37,156 bases of DNA from Verrucomicrobiota bacterium. GTDB taxonomy: Bacteria; Verrucomicrobiota; Kiritimatiellia; Kiritimatiellales; Tichowtungiaceae. Where the stretch lies: positions 1 to 37,156 of the forward strand of contig JASKKX010000012.1 in the NCBI GenBank assembly GCA_030153935.1. The letters run 5' to 3'. The notes beneath the pieces are model-generated. The model had not been told where the DNA came from, did not search any database, and was given only the letters and a program-made list of their open reading frames with translations. Position 1 is the stretch's first letter. Each line of letters opens with the position of its first letter. Shown one piece after another: positions 18,737-28,038 of this stretch. The translations under genes and the position numbers were made by a program.

Positions 18737-18756
18737 ATGCGCTCCGTTTTTCTTAC

Positions 18757-18829
18757 GGGCCGGTAGCTCAGTTGGTAGAGCATGTGACTTTTAATCACAG
18801 GGTCCTGGGTTCGAGCCCCAGCCGGCTCA
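18757..18829 (+). tRNA. tRNA-Lys (anticodon TTT)
   Basis: GGGCCGG acceptor pairing CCGGCTC (one G-U), TAGCTCAGTTGGTAGAGCA D-arm, TGTGACTTTTAATCACA anticodon arm, GGTTCGAGCCC T-arm; CCA not encoded. Confidence 0.97.
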
Positions 18830-18866
18830 CTCTTTTAGGTTTATCTCCGCAGTGCACACAAGCGGC

Positions 18867-19376
18867 TCATTCACTTCGACGGATTGTGAAAAAGGTGACC
18901 TTGTCTGTAAGGAGGTCCACCACCGCACAGGAGGAATGCATTCCCCTCCCGGCCGAACCGGGATTCACGATGCGGGTTTTATTGATCTGTTCGTCGCAGC
19001 GATCATGGGAATGGCCGAAAAAGACATAATCATACCGATTGGAGCGGACAACAGCCTCAAAACGAGCCTCATCATCGCTGTGCAGGACAGCAATCCGACG
19101 GTTTCCCAATGTGAGATGCGCAAACCGGCCCATGAGGTTGATCCCGCTCTCTTCAGGAAACGGGGGCAGGTTTTTGTTGAGATCACAGTTGCCGAGCACC
19201 GCATAGATCGGAATGTCAAGCGTCTGCAAAAGCGCTGCCATTTCAGAAAGAACCATATCGGAACCGATATCTCCGCAATGGATCACGGCATCAACCGCTC
19301 GGAAGATGAATTCTCTCGCAGCGGAAAGCGCCAAGTCGATCTGTCCGTGTGTGTCGGAAATAATTCCGAGTTTCAC
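18867..19376 (-). CDS. YfcE/MJ0936-family metallophosphodiesterase
   Basis: 'LGIISDTHGQ', 'AVIHCGDIGS', 'VLGNCD', 'FFGHSHDR', 'VNPGSAGRG'; probable GTG start at 19376. Confidence 0.9.
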   Translation of the reverse strand: MKLGIISDTHGQIDLALSAAREFIFRAVDAVIHCGDIGSDMVLSEMAALLQTLDIPIYAVLGNCDLNKNLPPFPEESGINLMGRFAHLTLGNRRIAVLHSDDEARFEAVVRSNRYDYVFFGHSHDRCDEQINKTRIVNPGSAGRGMHSSCAVVDLLTDKVTFFTIRRSE

Positions 19377-19402
19377 TGTTTCATTCCTCGTTTTTTTAGT
19401 TC

Positions 19403-19430
19403 TTGGCACACAGTTCGAAGGGTCTATATT
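19403..19430 (+). promoter_or_regulatory. Putative argC promoter
   Basis: TTGGCA - 16 nt - TATATT, 35 bp upstream of the argC start, in the divergent intergenic region. Confidence 0.45.
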
Positions 19431-19465
19431 AACCCGATTCGTTAACAATACGAGCGGAGATTTAA

Positions 19466-20518
19466 ATGAAGAGAGTAAAAGTAGTCGGAGTCACCGGATA
19501 CGGCGGTGTGGGAATCATAGAGCTTTTGCTGAATCATCCCGGGTTTCAAATCAGCTGTTTGGTGGCCGCGCAGGAAACCGGCATGAAACTCAGTGAGCTC
19601 TACCCTCACCTGACCGGCTTCTGCGATGAGACGGTGCTGACTCCCGACGATCCCAAGGCACAGGAACCCTATGATGCCGTTTTCTTTTCCACGCCCGACG
19701 GCGTCGGTATGCAGACGGCAGCAGCTGAATTGTCTCGAGGAGCCCATGTGGTGGACTACAGCGGTGATTTCCGGTTTGCGACGCCGGAAAAATACAGCGC
19801 CTATGCCAGCTTCATTGGAAAGAATCCAAAACATGCGGCTGTTGAACTGCTGCGGCAGACGGTCTACGGGCTTTCTGAACTCCATCCTTTCGGTCCGGAA
19901 CAAAAGCTGGCCGGGAATCCAGGCTGTTTTGCAGTGAGCTGCATCCTGGGGCTGGCCCCGGCCGCGGCGAACCGGCTGATTCGCCCGAAAAGTGTGATCT
20001 GCGACTGCAAGACCGGCGTCTCCGGCGCGGGCAAGAAGCCGGCCCCGACGTTCCATTACCCTGCCCGGTATGAACAGATCAATGCCTATAAGCTGGCGGG
20101 ACACCAGCATCTGGTTGAAATTGAACAGGAACTGAGCGCATTGGCGGATGAAACCGTACAAGTCACCATGACCACTCAGGTTCTGCCGCTTTGCCGGGGG
20201 ATTCTCTCCTGCTTATACGCTGACTTGAAAAAGCCGATGACAAACGGACAGCTGATGGACGCCTATAAAGAATTTTATGACGGGAAACCGTTTGTACGAA
20301 TTTTTGATAATAAAGCGAATATTGGTACCGCGCAGGTCAACGGAACCAATTTCTGCAACCTGATCGTGGATATTGATGAACGGAATAACCGGCTGCGGGT
20401 AATTTCACACATTGACAATCTAATGAAAGGTCAGGCCGGGAATGCGCTGCAGAACATGAACCTGATGTTCGGTTTTGATCCAACGCTCGGCCTGAACTTT
20501 CCGGGGCGGTGTCCCTGA
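19466..20518 (+). CDS. argC: N-acetyl-gamma-glutamyl-phosphate reductase
   Basis: 'VGVTGYGGVGIIELLLNHP', 'FFSTPDGVGM', 'LAGNPGCFAVSCILGLAPA', 'GVSGAGKKP'. Confidence 0.94.
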   Translation: MKRVKVVGVTGYGGVGIIELLLNHPGFQISCLVAAQETGMKLSELYPHLTGFCDETVLTPDDPKAQEPYDAVFFSTPDGVGMQTAAAELSRGAHVVDYSGDFRFATPEKYSAYASFIGKNPKHAAVELLRQTVYGLSELHPFGPEQKLAGNPGCFAVSCILGLAPAAANRLIRPKSVICDCKTGVSGAGKKPAPTFHYPARYEQINAYKLAGHQHLVEIEQELSALADETVQVTMTTQVLPLCRGILSCLYADLKKPMTNGQLMDAYKEFYDGKPFVRIFDNKANIGTAQVNGTNFCNLIVDIDERNNRLRVISHIDNLMKGQAGNALQNMNLMFGFDPTLGLNFPGRCP

Positions 20519-20811
20519 TGAAGAGTTCGGATCCGGAGCGGAAACCGGGAAACGCAGGCAGCGCTGCAGGCTCCGGCAAAAATGATGTTATTGTAAAAAC
20601 CCTGCGCAAAGGCCTCTGGCTTACACTGGGAACTCTCTTTTTCCTGCTGGGAATCGTCGGGAGTCTTTTCCCCGTTCTTCCGGGATTCGTCTTCTTCATT
20701 CTGGCGCTGTTCAGCTTTATGCGCTGTTCGCGGCGGTTTAATTCCTGGGTTCAGCGACAGCACTGGTTCATCCGGCTTAAAAAGCGGTTCCATCACTCGA
20801 AACCGGAATAA
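20518..20811 (+). CDS. DUF454/YbaN-like small inner membrane protein
   Basis: 'GLWLTLGTLFFLLGIVGSLFPVLPGFVFFILALFSFMRCSRRFNSWVQRQHWF' fits the DUF454 pattern; start near 20518 (ATG within the argC stop region). Confidence 0.7.
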   Translation: MKSSDPERKPGNAGSAAGSGKNDVIVKTLRKGLWLTLGTLFFLLGIVGSLFPVLPGFVFFILALFSFMRCSRRFNSWVQRQHWFIRLKKRFHHSKPE

Positions 20812-20854
20812 CCCGTTGTTGTCTGCTGCATGTTCAGCTAGACTCGCCGCGTTT

Positions 20855-22288
20855 ATGAATCCGAAACTCTTACTGTTTTCTGCCGCGTTTATTCTCGGAG
20901 TGCCTGCGCTCACCCTGGCGGGAATAGTTGTCCCTCCGGTAAAAAACATTCTCATGGCTCTTTTGTGTTTTTCGCTCTGCTATCCGGAGGCATTGACTGT
21001 CAACTTCTTTTCGCGCGAGATCTACCGCGTGGCAACCCGCGGCGTTGAAGTCGGACTCATTGATATCGTTGCCCTGGCGCTTTTCCTGATCATGGTTATC
21101 CAGCCGCGCGGGCAGCGTTTCCGCTGGTTTCCTCCCCTCACCGTCATCTACGGGATTTATATTCTGATCGCACTGATTTCATGGACGTTGACGCCCGGCA
21201 ATATTCCCGTACCGGCTGCCGCACAGAATATTTACTCCTCCTCCGGAACCGCCTTTTACACCGACTTCGAAACCAGCCTGTATCCTCTTTTTGAGATCAG
21301 TAAAATCCTGCGCGGGGGGTTTATTTATCTCGTTGTTGTAAATTTCCTGCGGGATGAAGAAAGTTTTCGCGTGGTGCTCGGATCGCTGCTGATGGTCGTC
21401 TTTGTCATCACGGCCGAAGCGCTGTTTGACCGCTACATCCGAGGGTTTCACCGGATTTCCGCCACACTCGGCCATCCCAACAGTCTGGGAACCTTCATGA
21501 GCATGCTCGGCACTCTTATGTTCGGAGTCGCCCTGTTCCGCGCCACCTTCGTCTCAAGCAGTCTTTACGCCATGGGTACGGTCGCGGCACTGGTCAGCGT
21601 GATCCTCACGATTTCGCGCGGAGCACTTTCGGCAATTGTTATGGGCATTTGGATCGATGTTTCGTCGCTTTTCCATCGATATATCAACCTCAAAAATTTC
21701 ACCATTCTCTTCTTGGGATCGCTGATGGTGCTCGGACTTTTCTTCGTCGCAGCCGACACCATTACCGCCCGCTTTCTGGGGCAGCAGGACGCGATATCCG
21801 ATATTGAATATCGCGGTCTTTACAATGAAGAAGCCAAAGGGATGGCGCGCGACCATCTTTTCGGTGTCGGCCCCGGCAACTTTTCGGCCTACTCCTGGAC
21901 TAAATATGCAGCGCAGGTCGGGCTTCAAGAGCCCGGAACCCCTGCGCATAACCTCTGGTATCTCACCCTTGGAGAAATGGGTTTCCCGGGACTCTTCGCT
22001 TTCATCCTCTACTGGATGCGCTTCTACTCCATCGGCCTGCCCTCTCTCTTCCGCAGGCGAACCGCTTTTATTTATGCGGTTGCCGCTTCGGCAACAGCCG
22101 CAACGATGATCGGCCATATTCAGTTTATGCTGCAGCTTTCATACCGCCAGAACTCCATTTACATGCTCACTAAAATCCTGATGGGCATCGTCGTCGCTTC
22201 ATGGTATGTTGACCGCGATATCCGGCGTAAAGAAGGCGAAGCCCGCCGTCTTGCCCGCCGCACCTCGAACAACCGGTTACCGGCCTAA
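20855..22288 (+). CDS. O-antigen ligase / Wzy-like polytopic membrane protein
   Basis: Multiple TM segments; 'GHPNSLGTFMSMLGTL', 'RDHLFGVGPGNFSAYSW', 'PAHNLWYLTLGEMGFPGLFAF' typical of the Wzy_C region. Confidence 0.85.
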   Translation: MNPKLLLFSAAFILGVPALTLAGIVVPPVKNILMALLCFSLCYPEALTVNFFSREIYRVATRGVEVGLIDIVALALFLIMVIQPRGQRFRWFPPLTVIYGIYILIALISWTLTPGNIPVPAAAQNIYSSSGTAFYTDFETSLYPLFEISKILRGGFIYLVVVNFLRDEESFRVVLGSLLMVVFVITAEALFDRYIRGFHRISATLGHPNSLGTFMSMLGTLMFGVALFRATFVSSSLYAMGTVAALVSVILTISRGALSAIVMGIWIDVSSLFHRYINLKNFTILFLGSLMVLGLFFVAADTITARFLGQQDAISDIEYRGLYNEEAKGMARDHLFGVGPGNFSAYSWTKYAAQVGLQEPGTPAHNLWYLTLGEMGFPGLFAFILYWMRFYSIGLPSLFRRRTAFIYAVAASATAATMIGHIQFMLQLSYRQNSIYMLTKILMGIVVASWYVDRDIRRKEGEARRLARRTSNNRLPA

Positions 22289-23457
22289 TGAGTAAGCGTA
22301 TTAAAATTGTCTGTTACGATGACAACCCGGACTATGGCGGACATCAGGTCATGGCTGTACTGGCCGTTGAAGCGCTTGCGAAATCCTCAAGTTGGCAACC
22401 GGTTTTTTTCTGCAGTCCCGGGAACCTCCGTCTTTATAAACAGCTGGAAAGTATCGCCGCCGCCACCGGCAACCTTGATATCCGCAGCACGCCCTTCACC
22501 ACCCGTAAACTTCAGGGACTGCGCAACCATTTTGAAAAAACCGCCATTCGTAACCTGCATACCCTGATCGAGAGAGAACATCCGGATATTTTTCTCTGCA
22601 TTCAAGGCGAAATTGAAGACGCCTCACTGGCTCTCTGCGCTGTGAAACCCATGACGATCCCGTGCATCAGCTATATTCCTGTACCGCATCGAATGGCTCT
22701 TATGGGAGCGAAATTCGGGGCCGTGCGCGATGCGCTCAACGCTTATCTTTTCAAAAAACCGGATGGCTGGATCACGATCAGTGAATCCATGAAAATGCGG
22801 CTTGAAGAACGCGGTGCCACCGCGCCGATTGAAGTGGTTCATAACGGGATCAACATCAACCGCTTTGTAACCGTCAACAAAAACTCCGCCCGGATCGCAC
22901 TCGGCCTGCCTGTAGAGAAAACCGTAATCGGCATGATCGGCCGCATCGAGTTCAACCAGAAACAGCAGGACTTTCTCGTCAACTGTTTTTCCAAAACCTG
23001 GAAAAACCGGGAACAGTTTCACCTGGTCATTACGGGTGACGGCCCCGACCGTGCGTCGCTCGAAGCACTCATCGGCGCACTCCGGCTGCAGGAGCGGGTT
23101 ACCCTGCTTCCATGGCAGGCCGACAGCACACTCGTTTACAGCGCGCTCGACCTGCTCGTCATTCCTTCGCGTTTCGAAGGCATGCCGCTTGTCATGCTTG
23201 AAGCGCTCGCCTGCGGAATTCCCGTCATCGGCAGTGCTCGCGACGGGATGAAAGATCTTCTTCCTGCCGCATGGACTTTTGAAGCTGAAAACTGTGCTGC
23301 CCTCGCCAATGTTTTCGACTTTGTTTCTGAACATTGGAAAAATGAACTGCCTGCTCTTCAGGCTGAAGTGCGTACGGAATACACGGTTGAAAAATTTCAG
23401 CATAATTTTGAAGCCGCTCTTCACCGGTTTCTTATAATAAACCACCAATGTATCTAG
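22288..23457 (+). CDS. GT4-family glycosyltransferase
   Basis: 'VVHNGININRF', 'IGMIGRIEFNQKQQDFLV', 'LVIPSRFEGMPLVMLEALACGIPVIGSA'. Confidence 0.92.
   Translation: MSKRIKIVCYDDNPDYGGHQVMAVLAVEALAKSSSWQPVFFCSPGNLRLYKQLESIAAATGNLDIRSTPFTTRKLQGLRNHFEKTAIRNLHTLIEREHPDIFLCIQGEIEDASLALCAVKPMTIPCISYIPVPHRMALMGAKFGAVRDALNAYLFKKPDGWITISESMKMRLEERGATAPIEVVHNGININRFVTVNKNSARIALGLPVEKTVIGMIGRIEFNQKQQDFLVNCFSKTWKNREQFHLVITGDGPDRASLEALIGALRLQERVTLLPWQADSTLVYSALDLLVIPSRFEGMPLVMLEALACGIPVIGSARDGMKDLLPAAWTFEAENCAALANVFDFVSEHWKNELPALQAEVRTEYTVEKFQHNFEAALHRFLIINHQCI
22988..23004. repeat. Dispersed palindrome TTTCCA-N5-TGGAAA (perfect)
   Basis: tttccaaaacctggaaa, inside the GT4 gene. Confidence 0.9.
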
Positions 23458-24281
23458 ACTTCTTCCATCTCAATGAATTTCCGTTCAACGTAACGCCCGA
23501 TCCGCGCTTCCTGTTCTTTTCGGATCGGCACCGCGAGGCATTCGATTCCCTGCTCTACGGTGTAGAATATCGGAAAGGATTTATTGTTCTCACCGGTGAG
23601 GTTGGCTGCGGCAAAACCACGATCTGCCGGTCTGTCCTCAATAACCTGCCCCGCACCGTCCATTCTGCACTCATTCTCAACCCGTCGCTGACAGCATCGC
23701 AACTGGTGCGCGCCATTCTGCTCGATCTCGGCATCGAAACGGCAGAACAGGACAAACTGGTGCACATCGCCCAGCTCAACCGGTTCCTTCTCCAATGTCT
23801 GGAACAGGGAGAAAATGTTGCTCTTATTGTCGATGAATCACAGAATCTCGATCCGTTGCTGATGGAACAGTTACGAATGCTCTCCAATCTGGAAACCGAT
23901 CAGCACAAACTGATACAGATTATCCTGTCCGGTCAGCCGGAGCTGAAAGCGCGGCTTCAGCAACCCGGATTGCGTCAACTTCGCCAGCGCGTCATGATTC
24001 ACTGTAATCTCGAACCGCTGTCCGCTGCGGAGACGACATTCTACATTATGCACCGTCTCCGGATCAGTGGAGCATCCGATCCGCACACCTTGTTCACAAG
24101 TTCTGCTGTGCAGCTGATTCATGAGCGTTCCGGCGGCATTCCCCGCCAAATCAATACCCTCTGCGACCGTTCTCTGCTCGCCGCCTATGTGCACAGGAAC
24201 CGGCAGGTCACTTTGACTGATGTGCAGAATGCAATGGCGGAACTTTCCTCCCTGATAGGCACCCAGGACTCTGCCTTATGA
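23448..24281 (+). CDS. GspA/ExeA-like AAA ATPase
   Basis: 'FFHLNEFPFNVTPDPRFLFFSDRHREAFDSLLYGVEYRKGFIVLTGEVGCGKTTICR', Walker B 'VALIVDESQNL', 'GGIPRQINTLCDRSLLAAY'. Confidence 0.9.
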   Translation: MYLDFFHLNEFPFNVTPDPRFLFFSDRHREAFDSLLYGVEYRKGFIVLTGEVGCGKTTICRSVLNNLPRTVHSALILNPSLTASQLVRAILLDLGIETAEQDKLVHIAQLNRFLLQCLEQGENVALIVDESQNLDPLLMEQLRMLSNLETDQHKLIQIILSGQPELKARLQQPGLRQLRQRVMIHCNLEPLSAAETTFYIMHRLRISGASDPHTLFTSSAVQLIHERSGGIPRQINTLCDRSLLAAYVHRNRQVTLTDVQNAMAELSSLIGTQDSAL

Positions 24282-24814
24282 GCCTGATTCAGGAAGCATT
24301 GAAACGGAAAGCCGAAGAAAAGGGCGAAACCGTGTTCTCGCCGGGAGGGACTACGGGAATCCATTCTTCGCAACCGAAAGCCAAAGGGCCGAATATTCCA
24401 CTGATTATTCTGACCGTTCTTCTGGCTGCCGGATTATTTGCCGGACTGATCGGACTGGCTTCCTATCTGATGCCCCCGGATGACAATAAACTGGTGGCGG
24501 AACCCCCGCGGATTATGCCGACAGAGTCACTCCCGCCGGAACCGGCACAGCCGCTTCCCGCCATCGAATCCCCGCCGAAAGAACCAGCCGTTTCTGCGAC
24601 TGCGGGAGAGCCGGAACTGCCGGTTCAAATTGAATGGCCCGAACTCAATCTTTCCGGCATTGCATCCGGAGAGAATCAGCGGATCGCCATTATCAACGGG
24701 AAAATGCTTTCCTCCGGACGGACCGTCAGCGGTGTCACGGTATTGGATGTCGGCGAAAGCGATGTCATCGTCGAGTACATGGGCGAACAGCGCATCCTGC
24801 ATGTTGATGAGTAA
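24278..24814 (+). CDS. GspB-like protein (general secretion pathway protein B domain)
   Basis: N-terminal 'MSLIQEALKRKAEEKG', one TM, Pro-rich linker, C-terminal 'LNLSGIASGENQRIAIINGKMLSSGRTVSGVTVLDVGESDVIVEYMGEQRIL'; ATGA overlap with the GspA-like gene. Confidence 0.75.
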   Translation: MSLIQEALKRKAEEKGETVFSPGGTTGIHSSQPKAKGPNIPLIILTVLLAAGLFAGLIGLASYLMPPDDNKLVAEPPRIMPTESLPPEPAQPLPAIESPPKEPAVSATAGEPELPVQIEWPELNLSGIASGENQRIAIINGKMLSSGRTVSGVTVLDVGESDVIVEYMGEQRILHVDE

Positions 24815-24832
24815 CTTCCGAAACGCGCGAAA

Positions 24833-25783
24833 CTAAAACCATCGTTTCAGGCGGTCTTTCAGACGATACGCAATACGCAGCAAAATGCGCTTCAGTTCAA
24901 ACAGGTGGGCCCATATCACACAGAAAAACCGGTTTTCACGCCGCAAATTCCATGGCCGATCCGGCAGCGGCCAGCCCTCGGCAACGGCCCAGTCCAACAG
25001 GTCCATGATCTCTTCAAACCGGTTGACATTGCGGGTCATCCAGCACTTCCATGGCTTTGGATTACCACCGAAATGAATCACACGCGCGGACGGATCGGTT
25101 TCCAGGACAAAAGGTTGTGTTTCCGGCGCAGTTTCATCGAAAGCCAGCATAGAACTCATAACGGACTCATCGAGCAGAAAGTAAGCAAAACTGCGGTCAT
25201 TCACAATTCCGAAATCCTGCGGAGGAATCACCTTGCGGATTTGCCGGTCCCAGCGGCGTACAAAATCGAGATGGCTTCGGTGAATGGCAAAACAGTGTGC
25301 ATTGCAGGATGTATTGATCCGCGGTTCCTGCCGTTCCCCGACATCCCGGCGCCAGACATCCAGCACTGCGGAGGGAACTTTGCCGCGCGGCTCATCCGGA
25401 GCATACCGGTTGCGGAACAGATAGGCGACTTCAGCTTCCGGACGGAGACGAATCTGAATCCCTTCACCCGTGGCTTCAATTTGCTGCGTGATGTTTCCGG
25501 TCACGATGCAGTCCGAATCTATCCAGAGAATATGCTCGGTATCAGCGGTCAAAAGCGCTTCGGTTTTCTGGCAGGCGATATTACGGATATTCTGATCGTC
25601 AGAATGTTCAAAAACCCGGACCCCCGGAAGAGTCGCCAGTCCTTTTTTTTCATCCGGATTCAGTCCGTAAATCACCAGATGAACCGGAATATCCATGCCG
25701 TGGCGGCGGATTGACGCCAGCAGAAAAAAAAATCCCCACACAAAACTGCGATCACAGGCTGTGACAATCGTTTTCGTACTCAT
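24833..25783 (-). CDS. Glycosyltransferase (GT-A fold, GT8-like)
   Basis: 'KTIVTACDRSFVWGFFFLLASIRRH', 'ILWIDSDCIV' DxD, 'HFGGNPKPWK'. Confidence 0.75.
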   Translation of the reverse strand: MSTKTIVTACDRSFVWGFFFLLASIRRHGMDIPVHLVIYGLNPDEKKGLATLPGVRVFEHSDDQNIRNIACQKTEALLTADTEHILWIDSDCIVTGNITQQIEATGEGIQIRLRPEAEVAYLFRNRYAPDEPRGKVPSAVLDVWRRDVGERQEPRINTSCNAHCFAIHRSHLDFVRRWDRQIRKVIPPQDFGIVNDRSFAYFLLDESVMSSMLAFDETAPETQPFVLETDPSARVIHFGGNPKPWKCWMTRNVNRFEEIMDLLDWAVAEGWPLPDRPWNLRRENRFFCVIWAHLFELKRILLRIAYRLKDRLKRWF

Positions 25784-25841
25784 CGTTATTTGACCAGCCG
25801 GGTAATCAGCAGATGCGGACCCTTTACAGAACAGCCTAAAT

Positions 25842-26102
25842 TTACACGTGATCAAAAATCATCGTCTGTACTTCAACCCCGTCAATGTTTTTGAGCTGCT
25901 TCGTCAGCTCGGTAACCTTGGCGTCATCATCCACCATGTCGAGCAGAATCATCCCGTTCGGCGAACAGACTTTCTTATCGGCCTCATGCAGGCCCAGCCG
26001 CGTACGGATCTGGCAGCCGAATTCGGTGAACACCTTCTGCACTTCGCTCGCGTGTTTTACCCGTTCCGTAATATGCACTCCGACAATGATATGTTTATCC
26101 AT
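25842..26102 (-). CDS. Iron-only hydrogenase system regulator-like protein (TM1266-type ACT-like domain)
   Basis: 86-aa ORF 'HIIVGVHITERVKHASEVQKVFTEFGCQIRTRLGL...GMILLDMVDDDAKVTELTKQLKNIDGVEVQTMIF' directly downstream of hydA. Confidence 0.75.
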   Translation of the reverse strand: MDKHIIVGVHITERVKHASEVQKVFTEFGCQIRTRLGLHEADKKVCSPNGMILLDMVDDDAKVTELTKQLKNIDGVEVQTMIFDHV

Positions 26103-26265
26103 AACCAGTCCTCCGGTTCTTGCTTGTTCTCTTCATCACGATCTTTCCTGCCTGAGTTGTTCTATACATTTTTCGTCAGGCGAAACAAACTATTCAGGGT
26201 ATTCCAAAGCGTTTCAACCGGCTGAAAACAAAAGATCCCCGCCCGGCGTACGGGGCGGCGGAAGT

Positions 26266-28038
26266 TTAAACCACGTCCTTTTCGTGATAGTGAGTATGGA
26301 GCAGATGATGCGATTTTTCGCCGAGCGGCGCGCCGAGGAATTCTTTGTAAAGCTGCTGTACCGCTTCGTTTTCGTGCGATTTACGCACCGTCTTGCCTTC
26401 ATCTTCGGCATAAATCGCATTAATGCGCTTGAGACGTACGCTGTCATCGGTGAAACGCGGCTGCCCGCCGCCGCCGATGCAGCCGCCTGGACAGGTCATA
26501 ATTTCAACGAAATGATAACTCTTTTCGCCGTTTTTGATCCGTTCAAGAAGCCGCCGTGCATTGCCCAGTCCGTGTGCAACAGCAACATTTACGGTGACCC
26601 CTTCGAGAAACGACCAGTCAGAAACGGCTCCCTCGATTTTAATGGAGGCTTCTTTGATGCCTTCGAGTCCGGCAACCGGTTTGACGTGCAGATTTTCCAT
26701 CGGCAGGGATCGCCCGGTGACAATTTCGTACGCGGTGCGCAGTGCCGCTTCCATGACACCGCCGGTGTTGGCAAAGATATCGGCAGCGCCGGAGCTGAGC
26801 CCCATCGGTGCATCCATTTTGCTGTCTTCCAGCGACATGAAGTCGATCCCCGCCTCTTTGATCATCCGGCCGATCTCACGCGTGGTGAGCACATAGTCCA
26901 CGTCACGCGCGCCGCTGTCATTCATCTCTTCGCGCCCGCACTCGAATTTTTTAGCGGTGCAGGGCATGACGGAAACGACAATCAGATCGTCCGGCTTCAC
27001 GCCGATTTTCTGCGCGTAGTAAGTCTTGGCCACCGCACCAAACATCTGCTGCGGCGATTTACAGGTGGAGAGGTTCGGCAGAAACTGAGGATAATAGTAT
27101 TCTGCAAAATTGATCCAGCCGGGCGAGCAGCTGGTGAACATCGGCAACGGAACCTCTTCGCCGTCGACCAGCGCTTTTTTGAGGCGCGTGAGCAGTTCGG
27201 TGCCCTCCTCCATAATGGTGAGGTCGGCGGCGAAGTCGGTATCAAAAACAGCATCGAACCCGAGTTCGCGCAGCGCGGTGGTCATCTTGCCGGTAACCAG
27301 CGTGCCGGGTTCGCAGTCGAAGCATTCGCCGAGTGCCGCGCGAATGGCTGGAGCCGTCTGGACGACGACGGTTTTGGTTGGATCTTCGAGCGCTTTCCAG
27401 ACCGATTCGATATGGCTTTTTTCAGAAATCGCTCCGACCGGGCAGATGGCGGCGCACTGTCCGCATTGCACACAGGCCACGCCGTCAAGATCGAGCGTGA
27501 AGGCCGGGCCGATCATCGTATCAAAGCCCCTGCCCTGCGGGTAGAGAGCGCCGACGCCCTGCATCTCGGAGCAGACGGTAACGCAGCGGCGGCATTTGAT
27601 GCATTTCGAATTATCGCGCACCAGCGCCGGCGTGCTGTCGTCGATGCGGGCTTTGGCTTTTTCCCCTTCATAGGCGATTTCGCGGATCCCCAATTCAGAG
27701 GCCAGGTTCTGCAGTTCACAGTCCTGATTGCGGTCGCAGACCGGACAGTTGCCGTCGTGCTCGGAAAGCAGCAGCTCAACCACCTGTTTGCGTGCGGCGC
27801 GCACGCGCGGGCTGTTTGTCTTCACTTCCATGCCTTCACTGACGGGCGTCGAGCAGGCAGACAGCAGCGTACGGGCACCGGTCACTTCAACGAGACAGAC
27901 ACGGCAGGCGCCGATCGGCTCGCGATTCTCGAGAAAGCAGAGCGTCGGAATGCGGATTCCCGCGTGTTTGGCAGCGTCCAGAATGGTGGCGCCATCGGGG
28001 GCTTCGATCGGTTTTCCGTTGATTATCAGTTTACGCAT
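26266..28038 (-). CDS. hydA: [FeFe] hydrogenase catalytic subunit (HydA, NADH-dependent/bifurcating type)
   Basis: N-terminal 2Fe-2S, His/Cys 4Fe-4S ('HDGNCPVCDRNQDCELQNL'), two 4Fe-4S ('CIKCRRCVTVC','CVQCGQCAAICPVGA'); H-cluster motifs 'FTSCSPGWINFAE', 'VMPCTAKKFECGRE', 'EIMTCPGGCIGGGGQP'; start MRKLIING at 28038 overlaps the hydB stop by 8 nt. Confidence 0.94.
   Translation of the reverse strand: MRKLIINGKPIEAPDGATILDAAKHAGIRIPTLCFLENREPIGACRVCLVEVTGARTLLSACSTPVSEGMEVKTNSPRVRAARKQVVELLLSEHDGNCPVCDRNQDCELQNLASELGIREIAYEGEKAKARIDDSTPALVRDNSKCIKCRRCVTVCSEMQGVGALYPQGRGFDTMIGPAFTLDLDGVACVQCGQCAAICPVGAISEKSHIESVWKALEDPTKTVVVQTAPAIRAALGECFDCEPGTLVTGKMTTALRELGFDAVFDTDFAADLTIMEEGTELLTRLKKALVDGEEVPLPMFTSCSPGWINFAEYYYPQFLPNLSTCKSPQQMFGAVAKTYYAQKIGVKPDDLIVVSVMPCTAKKFECGREEMNDSGARDVDYVLTTREIGRMIKEAGIDFMSLEDSKMDAPMGLSSGAADIFANTGGVMEAALRTAYEIVTGRSLPMENLHVKPVAGLEGIKEASIKIEGAVSDWSFLEGVTVNVAVAHGLGNARRLLERIKNGEKSYHFVEIMTCPGGCIGGGGQPRFTDDSVRLKRINAIYAEDEGKTVRKSHENEAVQQLYKEFLGAPLGEKSHHLLHTHYHEKDVV

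Noticed and set aside
23878-23896. ctccaatctggaaa as another copy of the palindrome
   Set aside because: Arms are separated by 3 nt rather than 5, so it does not fit the fixed-spacing motif.
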